From positions 4,216,001-4,280,000 of the forward strand of contig NZ_JAFBBZ010000001.1 of assembly GCF_016907435.1 (NCBI RefSeq): a stretch of 64,000 nucleotides of DNA, read 5' to 3'. This document shows, piece after piece, positions 33,753-42,980 of this stretch. The notes under the pieces were generated by a model. The model saw only the letters and a program-made list of their open reading frames with translations, was not told where the DNA came from and ran no database searches. Each line of letters begins with the position of its first letter. Within the stretch, counting starts at the first letter, position 1. A program made the translations under genes and the position numbers. Origin of the DNA: Nocardioides salarius (lineage in GTDB: Bacteria; Actinomycetota; Actinomycetes; Propionibacteriales; Nocardioidaceae).

Positions 33753-34895
33753 GTGGCTGGCAACCCGCACGAGTACATGCTCGCTGACCTGCGCGCCGAC
33801 TACGCGGCAGAGTCGGTGCCGCCGCGAATCACCCGGCTGTACGAGGACGACCCCGAGTGGGGACACATGTTCGGGGTCCTGCACAAGCAGCTCAACCAGC
33901 ACTTCGACGACATCAACCGGCGCATCGGCAACCACTACTGGGCCGACAACAGCCGCGACCTGATCCGGCTGACCGAACAGATCGAGCAGGACCTCCACAC
34001 GCTGCGCCGCGGCGGCATCGAGGTCGAGTTTGACCCCGTGTACGAGAACGCATTGGAAGCCTGCCGCCCCTGGCTCTCACCGAGCGGCGGAAGCCCAGTT
34101 CCCGAGGACTTCGCCAAGATCGAGGTCGAGCGGTTCAAGCCCGTCCTGACCCGGTCCACAACGGCGGTCAAGCTCACCAAGCAGAGCGAGCCTGCCCTAC
34201 TGCAGATGGTCGGAACCGGGTCCTACGCCACGGTGTACTCGTACGTCGACCCCGACTACGAGATCAAGTTCGCGTTGAAGCGCGCGAAGAAAGACATTGG
34301 GGAGCGCGACCTGATCCGGTTCAAGGCCGAGTTCGACTACATGAAGCGGCTCAGCCACCCGAACCTGGTCGAGGTCTACAAGTACGACGACGACCGCAGC
34401 GAGTACCGCATGGAGTACTGCGACGAGACCCTGCGCGACTTCATCCGCAAGCGCAACAGCACGCTCGAGTCCGCCGTCCGCAAGAACATCGCCCTCCAGT
34501 TCCTCAGCGCCATCAGCTACTTACACCGCGAGGGCATCCTCCACCGTGACATCAGCCTGCAGAACATCCTCCTCCGCGTGTACGGCAGTGGCGAGGTCCA
34601 GGTCAAAGTCTCGGACTTCGGCCTCGCCAAGGACCAGTCGCAGGCGTTCACCCTGACCAACACCGAGATGCGCGGAACGATCCGCGACCCCATGCTCACA
34701 TCGTTCAAGCACTACGGCGTCGCCAACGAGCTGTACTCGATCGCGTGGGTGCTCTCGTACGTCGTGACGGGCCGCGAGTCACTGATGCCGGTCGGAACTC
34801 CGCTCGGCGACATCATCCAGCGGTGCGCTCACCACAGCGTTGGAGACCGCTACGCGACGGTGGACCTGCTCATCGCAGCCATCGCAGCCATCTAG
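33753..34895 (+). CDS. Serine/threonine protein kinase with N-terminal helical domain
   Basis: A 380-residue protein. Residues 1-145 form an acidic helical region (HMFGVLHKQLNQHFDDINRR, LIRLTEQIEQDLHTLRRGGI). The kinase domain has the Gly loop MVGTGSYATVYSY (about 152), the catalytic Lys in KFALKRAKK (about 173), the HRD loop as LHRDISLQNILL (about 262) and DFGLAKDQ (about 287). No membrane helix is present, so it is cytosolic, unlike most actinobacterial PknB-type receptors. GGAGG five bases before the GTG at 33753 fixes the start. Its place among defence-like genes suggests a stress or phage response role; this is inference. Confidence 0.85.
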   Translation: MAGNPHEYMLADLRADYAAESVPPRITRLYEDDPEWGHMFGVLHKQLNQHFDDINRRIGNHYWADNSRDLIRLTEQIEQDLHTLRRGGIEVEFDPVYENALEACRPWLSPSGGSPVPEDFAKIEVERFKPVLTRSTTAVKLTKQSEPALLQMVGTGSYATVYSYVDPDYEIKFALKRAKKDIGERDLIRFKAEFDYMKRLSHPNLVEVYKYDDDRSEYRMEYCDETLRDFIRKRNSTLESAVRKNIALQFLSAISYLHREGILHRDISLQNILLRVYGSGEVQVKVSDFGLAKDQSQAFTLTNTEMRGTIRDPMLTSFKHYGVANELYSIAWVLSYVVTGRESLMPVGTPLGDIIQRCAHHSVGDRYATVDLLIAAIAAI

Positions 34896-34956
34896 CGCCA
34901 TCACTCCCGGGATCTGCGCGCGAACGCGGGTATTGCGACTACCGAACCGATCCCGG

Positions 34957-35769
34957 CTAGTCGTCGTCGAAGTCGAGCTCGGCCTGGCTGGCCATAGCCT
35001 CGCGCATCGCGTCGTCGTCGTACTCGACCTCGACAAGCTCCGGGCGCATCTCCTCGGGGCCTGTTCCGAAGGGTTCGGAAATCGCGACGAGGGAGAGAAG
35101 CCAATCGCGAGCTGCCCTAAGCATGATCGGGTCTGTAGTCCAAGTGCCCATCTCAAGGCTCTGGCGGGAGCTGCGGGTGAAGTTCGCAGAGCCGATCCAC
35201 AGCCGTTCGGCACGGAAGCCGATGATGTCGGCGACGCCGCCAGCGGGGTGTTCATCGGTCCAATACATGTGCCCAAGCAGCATCATCTTGGCGTGCAGGA
35301 TCGGCACCAGTCGCTCGCCAACCTTACGAAATCCGACTTCACGGACGGCGCCGAGCTCGTGTGTGTCCCAGTCGCGAGACCAAGGCCCGATCAGCAGCGG
35401 CCGGCCGTGCTCCAGAGGCGCTACCTCCGACAGTTCGTGGAAAGCACGCTGGGCTAGGCCCGTGGTGGTGGACAACTGGCGCAACGTCTCAGCCTGAGGC
35501 TTGTCGTAGTTGCGTGCCGGTTGCTTGGTGATCACCACGCACGCGTTCGCCATCTTCTCAAGAACGGCGATCAGCTCGGGGTCGTCCATGAACATCGCGC
35601 ATCCGATCGCGGCTGGACCCCACATGCGCTCGGTGCGTCGCAGGGCGGCAGCCTTTTCGAGTTCACTCACGAGGCGGTCGAGGACATTGAGACCGAAGAC
35701 CGCGTCGTTCGTCGAGGAGACCGCACTGCGGTTCAGTCCCGCAGGAAACGACCAGGCTGGATCATTCAT
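34957..35769 (-). CDS. Phospholipase D-like (PLD) domain protein
   Basis: A 270-residue protein with one HKD-like motif: PILHAKMMLLGHMYW (H-x-K) followed by RLWIGSANFTRSSRQSLEMG, the conserved G-S-A-N block. PLD-superfamily enzymes cleave phosphodiester bonds in lipids or nucleic acids, and single-HKD versions usually act as dimers; several are nucleases such as BfiI-type enzymes and defence helicase partners. The C-terminus is strongly acidic. ATG 35769 is preferred over the longer frame. It is divergent from the GHKL gene with about 247 bases between. Confidence 0.76.
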   Translation of the reverse strand: MNDPAWSFPAGLNRSAVSSTNDAVFGLNVLDRLVSELEKAAALRRTERMWGPAAIGCAMFMDDPELIAVLEKMANACVVITKQPARNYDKPQAETLRQLSTTTGLAQRAFHELSEVAPLEHGRPLLIGPWSRDWDTHELGAVREVGFRKVGERLVPILHAKMMLLGHMYWTDEHPAGGVADIIGFRAERLWIGSANFTRSSRQSLEMGTWTTDPIMLRAARDWLLSLVAISEPFGTGPEEMRPELVEVEYDDDAMREAMASQAELDFDDD

Positions 35770-36016
35770 GGCCCCACCATCATCGTCGAACTCTTGACGG
35801 CATCGAGCATGAGGGTGGTCGGCGCTTGCTGACGTCGAAGCGGGGCCGACAGGGCCGAGCGTCAGCACTCACGTGAGATGCAGCGCCAAGTCATAGCCCC
35901 AACCGCGCCGTCTCCCTCGCGCACACCGAGGAGCTCCTTCTCCTCTTTCGGTGAGATAGACGAGGTGAGATTGACGATTGGACACGCCCGCCTCGTCAGA
36001 ACGAGATACTGGCCCG

Positions 36017-38089
36017 ATGCCCCGGATGAGCGTGGTCTTCACCGCCGACTACATGCGACAGATGCGCCTCACGCCCCAACAGGGCCTGCTCGAGTTGCTT
36101 CACAACGCTTTCGACGCTGACGCCACCCGCGTCGAGGTCGCCTTCGAACTTGCGGAGGGGCCACTAAATCCCATTGAGACGATCTCTGTGACCGACAACG
36201 GCGTGGGCATGCGTGTGGCCGACGTCGAGCAGAACTTCTGCCCGATGGGAACCTCGTGGAAGCGTAGGAACTCAGTCAACACGACCCCGAGTGGACGCGA
36301 TCTGTTTGGCAGGCGCGGTCGTGGACGGTTCGGCGCCTTCGGGCTTGGGGAGCTGGTCACATGGACCAGCGTCACTGACGACGAGGATCCCGAGCGGCGA
36401 TGGATCACCCTGGTCGTGTGGCGAGGGGATGAGGAAGCGTTCGACGGCGACGAGGAACTCGTAGGCAACGAGCTACCGAGTCGGCCAGACCTCCCGCAAC
36501 AGGCCAGGGAGCAGGGCGACGCGGAGCGGCGCCCTGGCCTGGCAGAAGCCGGCCCCGAAACTCGGTCGTGGCGAGGCACCCGGGTCGAAGTGACTCACGT
36601 CGCGCAGGCCTGCGAACGCCTACGCACAGTGCACACGCGCAACATCGTTGCGGATCACTTCTTCAGCTACCTGCATCGATACCCGGGTGTGGAACTCATC
36701 TACGACGGTGTGCCGATCTCGCCCGACGATCGCCTCATTGAGCGTTCCCCTCTGCTTCTCGACCCAGAGGCCATCGTTAAGCACTTGCCCGATCTGCCTG
36801 CGGAGTTGGCGGACGCGCCGATGACGTTGGAGATCTCGGAGTGGGAGCACAACGTCACAGCCGCGCTTCATCTGGCGGATGAGGCCGGGTGGACCGTTAA
36901 CACCATCCCGACGCGTGTCAATACCCCGGGCATCTCCTATAGCGCAAAACTCCGGTGGGCAGGGAGCCGCGAACTCGCAGGCGCCGACCTCGAAGACATG
37001 GACCACGCCACGCGGGCTCTGTTGAATGTGGTCCGCAGGACTCTTCGCCAACACTTCGAGGTGCGAGCAGATGATGCTCGTCGTGCGCTTCTTGATGAGT
37101 GGCGAGCCGAGGGGTCATATCCCTACACGGGCGACCCGGCCACCTCGGTGGACGAAGCAGAACGAGATCTGTTCGACATTGTCGCCGTCACAGCTGCGCC
37201 TGCGTTGAACAGTGCGGACGCAGCAGGGCGCCGCTTCGCGTTTCGATTGCTCAAGGCAGCGGTTCAGACTGACGCCTCGGCGCTCCGCAACGTTCTCGAG
37301 CAAGTCGTGGGGCTTGGCGAGGAGGATCTCGCGGACCTGGATGAACTCCTGGGACGAGTCCCGTTGACTTCGATGATCGCGATGCAGCGCACCGCTACCG
37401 ACCGGATTGCCTTCTGCGCGTGGCTTGAAGCCTCTCTGACAGTCGACGCCTGGGTGGAATCCACCACCGAACGCGGCGGGCTCCAGGAGTACATCGAGTC
37501 GAACGTGTGGATCTTCGGTGACGATTGGCAGACCGTCATCGCTGACAAAGCGCTTGCGACTGGCCTCAGACGCCTGCGCGAACTCGATTTGGGTGACTCT
37601 GACGTTTCGACGGTCCTAGACGCAGACGGCCGCCGAGTGCGCGTCGACTTGCTGCTTTCGCGGGCTCGAAAGTCCTCGGGTCGGAGACAGAACTTGGTGG
37701 TGGAGCTGAAGCGCCCAAGCCAGAAGCTGGGGAAGAAGGAGCTCGACCAGCTCGACAACTACGTTCAGACCGTCATTGCGGACCCGCAGTTCAACGACGG
37801 TCGAATCGACTGGACCTTTGTCCTCGTCGGCCTGACGGCCGACGAGTTCGTAGACCGGAAGCGTACGGCTGACGATAGGCCCGTCGGGCGAGTCGACAAG
37901 CAACGGACAGTCAGCGGGGCCACCTACGAGACCAAGGTGCTGACGTGGGCTGAAATCATTGAGGATGCCAAGACCAGACTTGCGTTCCTGGCCGAGCACA
38001 TCCCCGATTTCCCGACCCATCAGGACATGTCCGACTTGAGCGCTTTGCACGCCACTATCGCAACGGTAGGCACATCCACAGGCGCCTGA
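36017..38089 (+). CDS. GHKL ATPase fused to a PD-(D/E)XK nuclease domain (defence candidate)
   Basis: A 690-residue protein. N-terminal GHKL fold: LLELLHNAFDADATRVEV (N-box, about residue 24), ISVTDNGVGM (G1, about 59) and FGRRGRGRFGAFGLGEL (lid, about 97), as in HSP90/MutL/gyrase B. The middle (about 200-500) is helical and unfamiliar. The C-terminal nuclease core is RRVRVDLLLSRAR, then NLVVELKRPSQKLGKKELDQ (D...E-x-K) with YVQTVIADPQF, like Shedu/PD-(D/E)XK proteins. ATP-driven closure would be expected to control the nuclease. No transport or repair context is present; neighbours are defence-like. ATG 36017 is chosen, with ATG 36026 possible. Confidence 0.8.
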   Translation: MPRMSVVFTADYMRQMRLTPQQGLLELLHNAFDADATRVEVAFELAEGPLNPIETISVTDNGVGMRVADVEQNFCPMGTSWKRRNSVNTTPSGRDLFGRRGRGRFGAFGLGELVTWTSVTDDEDPERRWITLVVWRGDEEAFDGDEELVGNELPSRPDLPQQAREQGDAERRPGLAEAGPETRSWRGTRVEVTHVAQACERLRTVHTRNIVADHFFSYLHRYPGVELIYDGVPISPDDRLIERSPLLLDPEAIVKHLPDLPAELADAPMTLEISEWEHNVTAALHLADEAGWTVNTIPTRVNTPGISYSAKLRWAGSRELAGADLEDMDHATRALLNVVRRTLRQHFEVRADDARRALLDEWRAEGSYPYTGDPATSVDEAERDLFDIVAVTAAPALNSADAAGRRFAFRLLKAAVQTDASALRNVLEQVVGLGEEDLADLDELLGRVPLTSMIAMQRTATDRIAFCAWLEASLTVDAWVESTTERGGLQEYIESNVWIFGDDWQTVIADKALATGLRRLRELDLGDSDVSTVLDADGRRVRVDLLLSRARKSSGRRQNLVVELKRPSQKLGKKELDQLDNYVQTVIADPQFNDGRIDWTFVLVGLTADEFVDRKRTADDRPVGRVDKQRTVSGATYETKVLTWAEIIEDAKTRLAFLAEHIPDFPTHQDMSDLSALHATIATVGTSTGA

Positions 38090-38397
38090 GCGTGCGGGGC
38101 CCGCATTGTTGAGACGTCTGAGAGGCCGACTTCGCGTGACCGGCCCAGACGTGAGCCGACCGCGCACTGCAGCGGCACGAGCGGTGCTTGAAGAGCTCTC
38201 GGCAGTCATCCGAACAGGCCGCGCAGGTTTGGCAGTGTCATTCGGCAGTCCGAGGCGGTAGGTATCGAGATGCACGGGCGGACCGGACTGGTGCCCACTA
38301 CTTCCGTAGCCGCGGAACAGTTGCGTCATAGTGGGCGAAATGCAGCAAGGCTCGCGGCCGGGAATTCGCGATCTCCGCTGCATCGCGACGCCCGGAA
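38090..38397. other. Intergenic stretch between convergent genes
   Basis: It separates the GHKL gene (plus) from the LysM gene (minus). I see no gene, RNA gene or clear terminator hairpin with a T-run. It is a module boundary between the accessory region and the Tad locus. Confidence 0.4.
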
Positions 38398-41300
38398 TCA
38401 GGTGGGCGGAGGACGCTTGGAGTTCCCCCAGCCCTCCTTGCCGACGATGTCGCCCGTTCTCTCGGGGAGGTCGATGGGCGGGAGGTAGTCGTCAGTGCGG
38501 TTGAAGACGTCGTCGTTGAGCATCTTCTCGACCGCCTCGCCGTGGCCCTCGGCGGCGGCGACCTTCACCAGGTCGAGCCGACAGTTGTCGTCGTAGGGCG
38601 CGGCCTCGCAGGCGGTCTCGGCAATGGTTCGCGCCACGTCGAGCTCACCCTTTGCGAGCGCGTCGACGACGAGGAGGTGCGCGGTGTCGACGATCGCGCA
38701 ACCGACAGTCTCGTGGACCCGTTCGGTGTCGAGTAGCCAGCTCCAGCCCTTGTCGCGTAGCAGGCTGAACGGAAGCCCCTGGACCAGGGACATGGCGGTC
38801 CGCAGGTCCGTGATGCCCTCCGCGCCGCGCGCCTGGCCGCGGGCACGCAATCTCCGGAAGAGGTCCAGGTCGACGAGCACGTCCAGCACTTGATAGGTCT
38901 TCACGCCAGTCTCCACGTAGACGGGCGATTCATTGGCTGGCGGCAGGTAGGGGCCGCCGGTGCGAGGGTTCGTGCCGAGCCAGTCGCGCAGTGCGCTGAC
39001 TTCTGTCCTGGCCCGAGACGCGGCCACTCCGAACGTGTCGGCCATCTCGCTGGAGGTGACGCCCTTGGGGTGCAACGCGAGATAGGCGAGGATCTCGACG
39101 AAGTAGGGTCGGCGCTTCAGAATGACCGGCTTGGCCTCGCCGTACGCTTCGGCGTTCACCGCGCCGAGGAGGACCAGACGAGGGCGCTCCACTTCGGCGT
39201 CGAACCAGTCGGCGACGTCCTGGTCGAGGGTCGGATCGGCTTCCTCGACCGTGCGACGGACCTGCTCTGGCACGACCGGGGCCAGAGTCTCGACATCCTC
39301 GACGGTGGTCGCGGCAACCTCGACGTACTCTCCGGCCGATTCGGGCAGGAGTGAGCCTTCGCCAGCAGGTCCCTCCTCACGCACGTCGGTCAGCTCTTCG
39401 CGGAGGGCGCCGGCCTGGTCAACGAGTGCCATCCAACCGTCGGCGGCCTGCTCGAAGGGCGCGATCTTGACCGGCTCGCTGTCGCGGGTGAGGTCGACGA
39501 TCGCAGCGCACGCCTTCGCCTCCTCGCTGGTCAGTCCGGCGGCTTCGAGGTCGAGTCCGAGGGAGGGCGCACGCAGACGCCCGGTCGGATCGACCTCGAT
39601 GACCGTGGATGCGGGGAGGGGCGCAGCCAGGGACACCAAGGCCGCGCCGATCCGGGAGGTCGGCGAGTGAAGGAGCGGTGCAAGTTCGCCCGTCCCGTCG
39701 CCGGTCGTGATGACCACGCCGTACGGGTCGGGGTCTTCCCAGCCGTTCTCCTGCGACGCGGTGAGGGAGCGGACCAGAGAGGGGACCACCTGCTCGCCGT
39801 TCTCGTGATGACGCAGGCGGAGGCTGTCGAGCGGAGCGAGTTCCTCGCCCAGGCCGATCACGTTGACCTCGACGATGGCCGACCACGGGTTGAGGGCGAG
39901 TTCGGCAGCGATGTGTCGCGCGAGTGCCTTGCCGCGCTCCGGGTCACCGGCCAGTGCGACGACGCAGAGTTGCTCCAGGTTCACGAGGTGGAGGCCGTCA
40001 TCGTCCTGCCCGATGGTGACGAGCAGTGGGTAGGGCGGCAGCACGTCGCTGCGCTCGGGCAAAGCTTCACCGAGGGCGAGGCGCCAGTCGGAGCCTGCGC
40101 CAGTCCACGGTCCCGGAAGGTCTGCGTCCTCGGCGAGGTGCAGGGTCACCGTGCCTTTGGCGAGCGTGGCGGTGACGACCTGGGGCAGCGCTCGTCCTGC
40201 GTCCGAGCACTTGCCGGCGAGGTGCATGAGCGCCCGGTCGAGATCCTCGATGACCTTGGTCAAAGGCGCCCCCGCGACGAAGGCGGTCTTCTCGACCGCT
40301 CGGAGTTCCTCGGGAGGAGGGGCGATGGTCTGCCCGGGCCGGCGGTAGCGGAGTTGGGTGTTGCGGTGCGCGCGTACGGCGAGCAGCAGCAGCGACGCGA
40401 GAACTGCGCCCGCCCCGGTGAGGCCGGGCATCAGCCAGCCGGGTGCCGACGACTCGACGTCGTCTGCCTCGTCGGTGCTGCTCACGGCAGGCGTGGGTTC
40501 CTGGTCCGCCGACTCGGTCGGCTCAGTCGTCGGCTCGACAATCGGGGGCTCGACCGGCGGGGTCACGTCAACCGGTGGTTCGACCTCGACGGGTGGCTCC
40601 TCCGGGACCTCGGCCTTGTGCTTCGCCCGCCCGGGAATGGTGATCTCCCAACCCGGCCGGATCAGGTCCGGGTCGGTCAGCGTCACGCCGTCGGGCTGCA
40701 CGGTGTCGCGGGATGCCTCGAAGAGCTCGGGGTAGCGCATCGGGTCGCCCAGCCTCGCCTCGGCGATCTCCGACAAGGTGTCCCCAGGCTGCACGACGTA
40801 CTCCTCGGTCGGACGGTCGGCGTCGACCTCGGGATCCTCGTTCGGCACCTTCAGCACGGTGCCGGACACGATGAAGTCGGGGCGTCCGTTCAGGACCCCC
40901 TTGTTCAGGTCGACGATCTCGGTGAACCGGGTGCCATCGCCGAGCAGGCGTTCGGCGATCTTCCACAGGCTGTCGCCTCGTTTGACCGTGTAGTCGATCG
41001 TCGTCCTCACCGTCGTTGGCGAGTCTGCGGTGGCAAGGAGGGGCGCAGCCTGGGGGAGGAGAGGCGCAACCTCGACGGCTGCGAGTCGCGGCGCTTCGAG
41101 GACCGGCGCAGTCGCGGCGCGGGCTGGCGGAGTCTGGAACGCCGCGACCACGGTGGGAGCAGCAACGAACAGCAGTGCTGCCCCCGCGACCAGTTGGCCC
41201 ACCACCCGCTGTGGAGCGCCGAGTCCAGGCAGTGTCGGAGTCGGAAGGCCTCGGACTTGAGAGACGACTTCCAGGACGACGGAGATTGCCACGACCAGCC

Positions 41301-41508
41301 ATGCCACCCACGCCACCGTCGCGATGACGACCATCGCGAGTGTCCCGTCGTCGGGGCTGGTCAGCAGGCTCCGAAGCGAGCCGAGGTCGGCCCTCCAGGG
41401 AGCGCCGCCGATACCGATGAGCAGGAACGGCACGCCGGCGACGAGAAGCAGGAGGGTGAGCGTGGCCGCGAGACCGCGAACTCGCTGGGCAAACGTTGGC
41501 TGGGTCAT
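38398..41508 (-). CDS. Large LysM protein with BTAD-like C-terminal region (Tad locus)
   Basis: A 1,036-residue membrane protein. Helices are near residues 17-36, 60-82 and 105-125. Two LysM domains follow, at about 170-222 (DYTVKRGDSLWKIAERLLGD) and 237-293 (YVVQPGDTLSEIAEARLGDP). Next come a Pro/Glu-rich spacer, another helix near 365 and a large cytoplasmic part. The latter contains a winged-helix-like segment (RPYFVEILAYLALHPKG, then SSEMADTFGVAASRARTEVS) and a helical BTAD-like end. LysM binds peptidoglycan, so the protein could anchor the pilus machine to the wall and signal inward. Its start overlaps the TadE/G-like stop (ATGA); it is last in the Tad operon. Confidence 0.82.
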   Translation of the reverse strand: MTQPTFAQRVRGLAATLTLLLLVAGVPFLLIGIGGAPWRADLGSLRSLLTSPDDGTLAMVVIATVAWVAWLVVAISVVLEVVSQVRGLPTPTLPGLGAPQRVVGQLVAGAALLFVAAPTVVAAFQTPPARAATAPVLEAPRLAAVEVAPLLPQAAPLLATADSPTTVRTTIDYTVKRGDSLWKIAERLLGDGTRFTEIVDLNKGVLNGRPDFIVSGTVLKVPNEDPEVDADRPTEEYVVQPGDTLSEIAEARLGDPMRYPELFEASRDTVQPDGVTLTDPDLIRPGWEITIPGRAKHKAEVPEEPPVEVEPPVDVTPPVEPPIVEPTTEPTESADQEPTPAVSSTDEADDVESSAPGWLMPGLTGAGAVLASLLLLAVRAHRNTQLRYRRPGQTIAPPPEELRAVEKTAFVAGAPLTKVIEDLDRALMHLAGKCSDAGRALPQVVTATLAKGTVTLHLAEDADLPGPWTGAGSDWRLALGEALPERSDVLPPYPLLVTIGQDDDGLHLVNLEQLCVVALAGDPERGKALARHIAAELALNPWSAIVEVNVIGLGEELAPLDSLRLRHHENGEQVVPSLVRSLTASQENGWEDPDPYGVVITTGDGTGELAPLLHSPTSRIGAALVSLAAPLPASTVIEVDPTGRLRAPSLGLDLEAAGLTSEEAKACAAIVDLTRDSEPVKIAPFEQAADGWMALVDQAGALREELTDVREEGPAGEGSLLPESAGEYVEVAATTVEDVETLAPVVPEQVRRTVEEADPTLDQDVADWFDAEVERPRLVLLGAVNAEAYGEAKPVILKRRPYFVEILAYLALHPKGVTSSEMADTFGVAASRARTEVSALRDWLGTNPRTGGPYLPPANESPVYVETGVKTYQVLDVLVDLDLFRRLRARGQARGAEGITDLRTAMSLVQGLPFSLLRDKGWSWLLDTERVHETVGCAIVDTAHLLVVDALAKGELDVARTIAETACEAAPYDDNCRLDLVKVAAAEGHGEAVEKMLNDDVFNRTDDYLPPIDLPERTGDIVGKEGWGNSKRPPPT

Positions 41509-41936
41509 TGTTCGCTCCCTCCGAGGCTGCGGATGAGTCGTGCCGAGGCGGTGCTGGTGACGGTCAGGTCACCGATGCCGATGCCGATGACGCTCAGGAA
41601 CTTGGGTTTGTAGGTGTCGGTGACATCGACCGTGATGGTGTCGCCGCCGGTGATGGTCACGGCGCCGGTGACGCCCGAGGCGCTCAGGTAGTCCTCGGCC
41701 GCGTTACGTGCCGCGACGGTGTCCACCGCGACGTACTCACCCTTGATGGCGGGCGCGGCCTGCACCTGCTCGCCGCCTGTCCGGGCGGCTTCGGCGGCGA
41801 TGTTGTGAGCACGCTGCTTGGCGTGGACCTGTCCGCCGAGGTCGACGGCGAGTCCGACGAGCATCATCATCACGAAGCTCGTCACCGCCAGCCAGATGCT
41901 GATGGAGCCGCGTTCACCGCGAGCTCGGTGCGTCAT
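41505..41936 (-). CDS. TadG/TadE-like pilus protein
   Basis: A 143-residue protein with an N-terminal ERGSISIWLAVTSFVMMMLV segment followed by a GGQVHAKQRAHNIAAEAART helix, the TadE/TadG pattern, and a beta-rich outside domain. It is likely a minor pseudopilin of the Tad pilus. It is linked by ATGA overlaps on both sides. Confidence 0.8.
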   Translation of the reverse strand: MTHRARGERGSISIWLAVTSFVMMMLVGLAVDLGGQVHAKQRAHNIAAEAARTGGEQVQAAPAIKGEYVAVDTVAARNAAEDYLSASGVTGAVTITGGDTITVDVTDTYKPKFLSVIGIGIGDLTVTSTASARLIRSLGGSEQ

Positions 41937-42370
41937 GCCCGCTCCCTCCAGGTGTCCAGAGGCGAACTGCTGGTGGCCTTGATCAGGCGACTGCCTGGGA
42001 CGCCCGGAACGGAGAGGTCGGCTAGATCAAGAAGGCACCCGACGGTTGCCGAGACCGACCCGGCCTCGCCGACGGTCTTGCCGAAGTCGGACACGTCGAC
42101 CGTCACCGTGACGCTGAGACAGTGAACGTCTTGGTTGGCCAAACTGGCCTGCGCCGCGGCCTTCGCCTCGCTCGTCGCCTCGGATGCCGTACGGGCGATC
42201 GAGGCGGTGCGGGCGGCGTCGGCGGCAGCGGACTCGACGGCCGAGTGGGTGGTGGCGGTGCGACCACCGAAGATGATGAGACCGACGAACAGCACGAAGG
42301 CAGGCAGGCCAACAGCGGCCTCGACCGCAGCCGAGCCCCGCTCGTTCCTCATGTGCGTCCAAGCCATCAC
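41933..42370 (-). CDS. TadE-like pseudopilin
   Basis: A 145-residue protein: RNERGSAAVEAAVGLPAFVL is the processing and hydrophobic segment (G before S, Glu a few residues later). An alanine-rich helix and a small domain with two cysteines follow. TadE-type minor pilin. The start overlaps the upstream TadE stop. Confidence 0.82.
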   Translation of the reverse strand: MMAWTHMRNERGSAAVEAAVGLPAFVLFVGLIIFGGRTATTHSAVESAAADAARTASIARTASEATSEAKAAAQASLANQDVHCLSVTVTVDVSDFGKTVGEAGSVSATVGCLLDLADLSVPGVPGSRLIKATSSSPLDTWRERA

Positions 42371-42771
42371 GGAGCGGTCAGCCTCTCGACGGGCAGCGAC
42401 GCCGTCTGGACGACCGCCGGGCTCCAGCCCGGGATCACGCTCAAACTGTGACCGGTCACTGTCACGGTCACCGTGGTGGCGGTGCGATTGGCTGTCGCAT
42501 TCGCGCCGGTGAGTACGTCGTCGCCACCAGCGTCGGCGATGAACGAGGAGGCGGCGTTGACGCCGTCGGCCTCCTTGCCGTTCTCACCGCCAGCGGCCCT
42601 CGCGCCCTCCTGCGCAGCGGCTATCGCCACCGTTCGGGCGTGGTAGAACAACGCGGCCTGAGTCCCGAGGAACATCACCGCGAACAGGGCAGGCAGCAGG
42701 ATGACCAGCTCGATGGTGCCCGAGCCGCGTTCGTCCCGCGGCCTACTTGATGTTGCCGGCTTGGCTTTCAA
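42367..42771 (-). CDS. TadE-like pseudopilin, TTG start
   Basis: A 134-residue protein with DERGSGTIELVILLPALFAV near the N-terminus, the classic TadE signature. The start is inferred at TTG 42771, with AAGG six bases upstream. This lies inside the Flp pilin gene, so the two overlap by 29 bases in different frames. A longer frame to 42885 reads through the pilin gene and is unlikely. Its C-terminal half carries several Thr/Val-rich strands (ATTVTVTVTGHSLSVIPG). Confidence 0.75.
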   Translation of the reverse strand: MKAKPATSSRPRDERGSGTIELVILLPALFAVMFLGTQAALFYHARTVAIAAAQEGARAAGGENGKEADGVNAASSFIADAGGDDVLTGANATANRTATTVTVTVTGHSLSVIPGWSPAVVQTASLPVERLTAP

Positions 42772-42931
42772 CGTAAGCCTTGATGGCTGCGACGACGATC
42801 CCGACGATGGCGATGACGGCCACGGCCCAGAGCACATGCTCGGTCGTGACAGAGCCTCGCTCGTTGCGGACCCGCAGGCGCGCATCGACGCCCAGATGGA
42901 GCATGAGTAGGAGTGCGAGCAATCGGTTCAT
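42743..42931 (-). CDS. Flp-type major pilin
   Basis: A 62-residue prepilin. A leader with basic residues ends at RVRNERG, then SVTTEHVLWAVAVIAIVGIV: the G/S cleavage site with Glu at +5 and a hydrophobic helix, as in Flp/class IVb pilins. It is the likely fibre subunit. No prepilin peptidase (TadV/CpaA) is in the window, so a host enzyme must process it. Confidence 0.8.
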   Translation of the reverse strand: MNRLLALLLMLHLGVDARLRVRNERGSVTTEHVLWAVAVIAIVGIVVAAIKAYVESQAGNIK

Positions 42932-42980
42932 AGTGGCGTTTCCTTTCCTGGATGGGTGCCCTTTCGTGGGGTTGGGGTTG

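Noticed and set aside
38090..38397. Possible tRNA or attachment site in the gap between modules
   Set aside because: No T-arm GTTCRA-type motif with matching acceptor stem could be found by eye, and no long repeat of this gap elsewhere was noticed.
39667..41613. 648-codon plus-strand frame
   Set aside because: Antisense to the LysM gene, with low-complexity composition and no motif.
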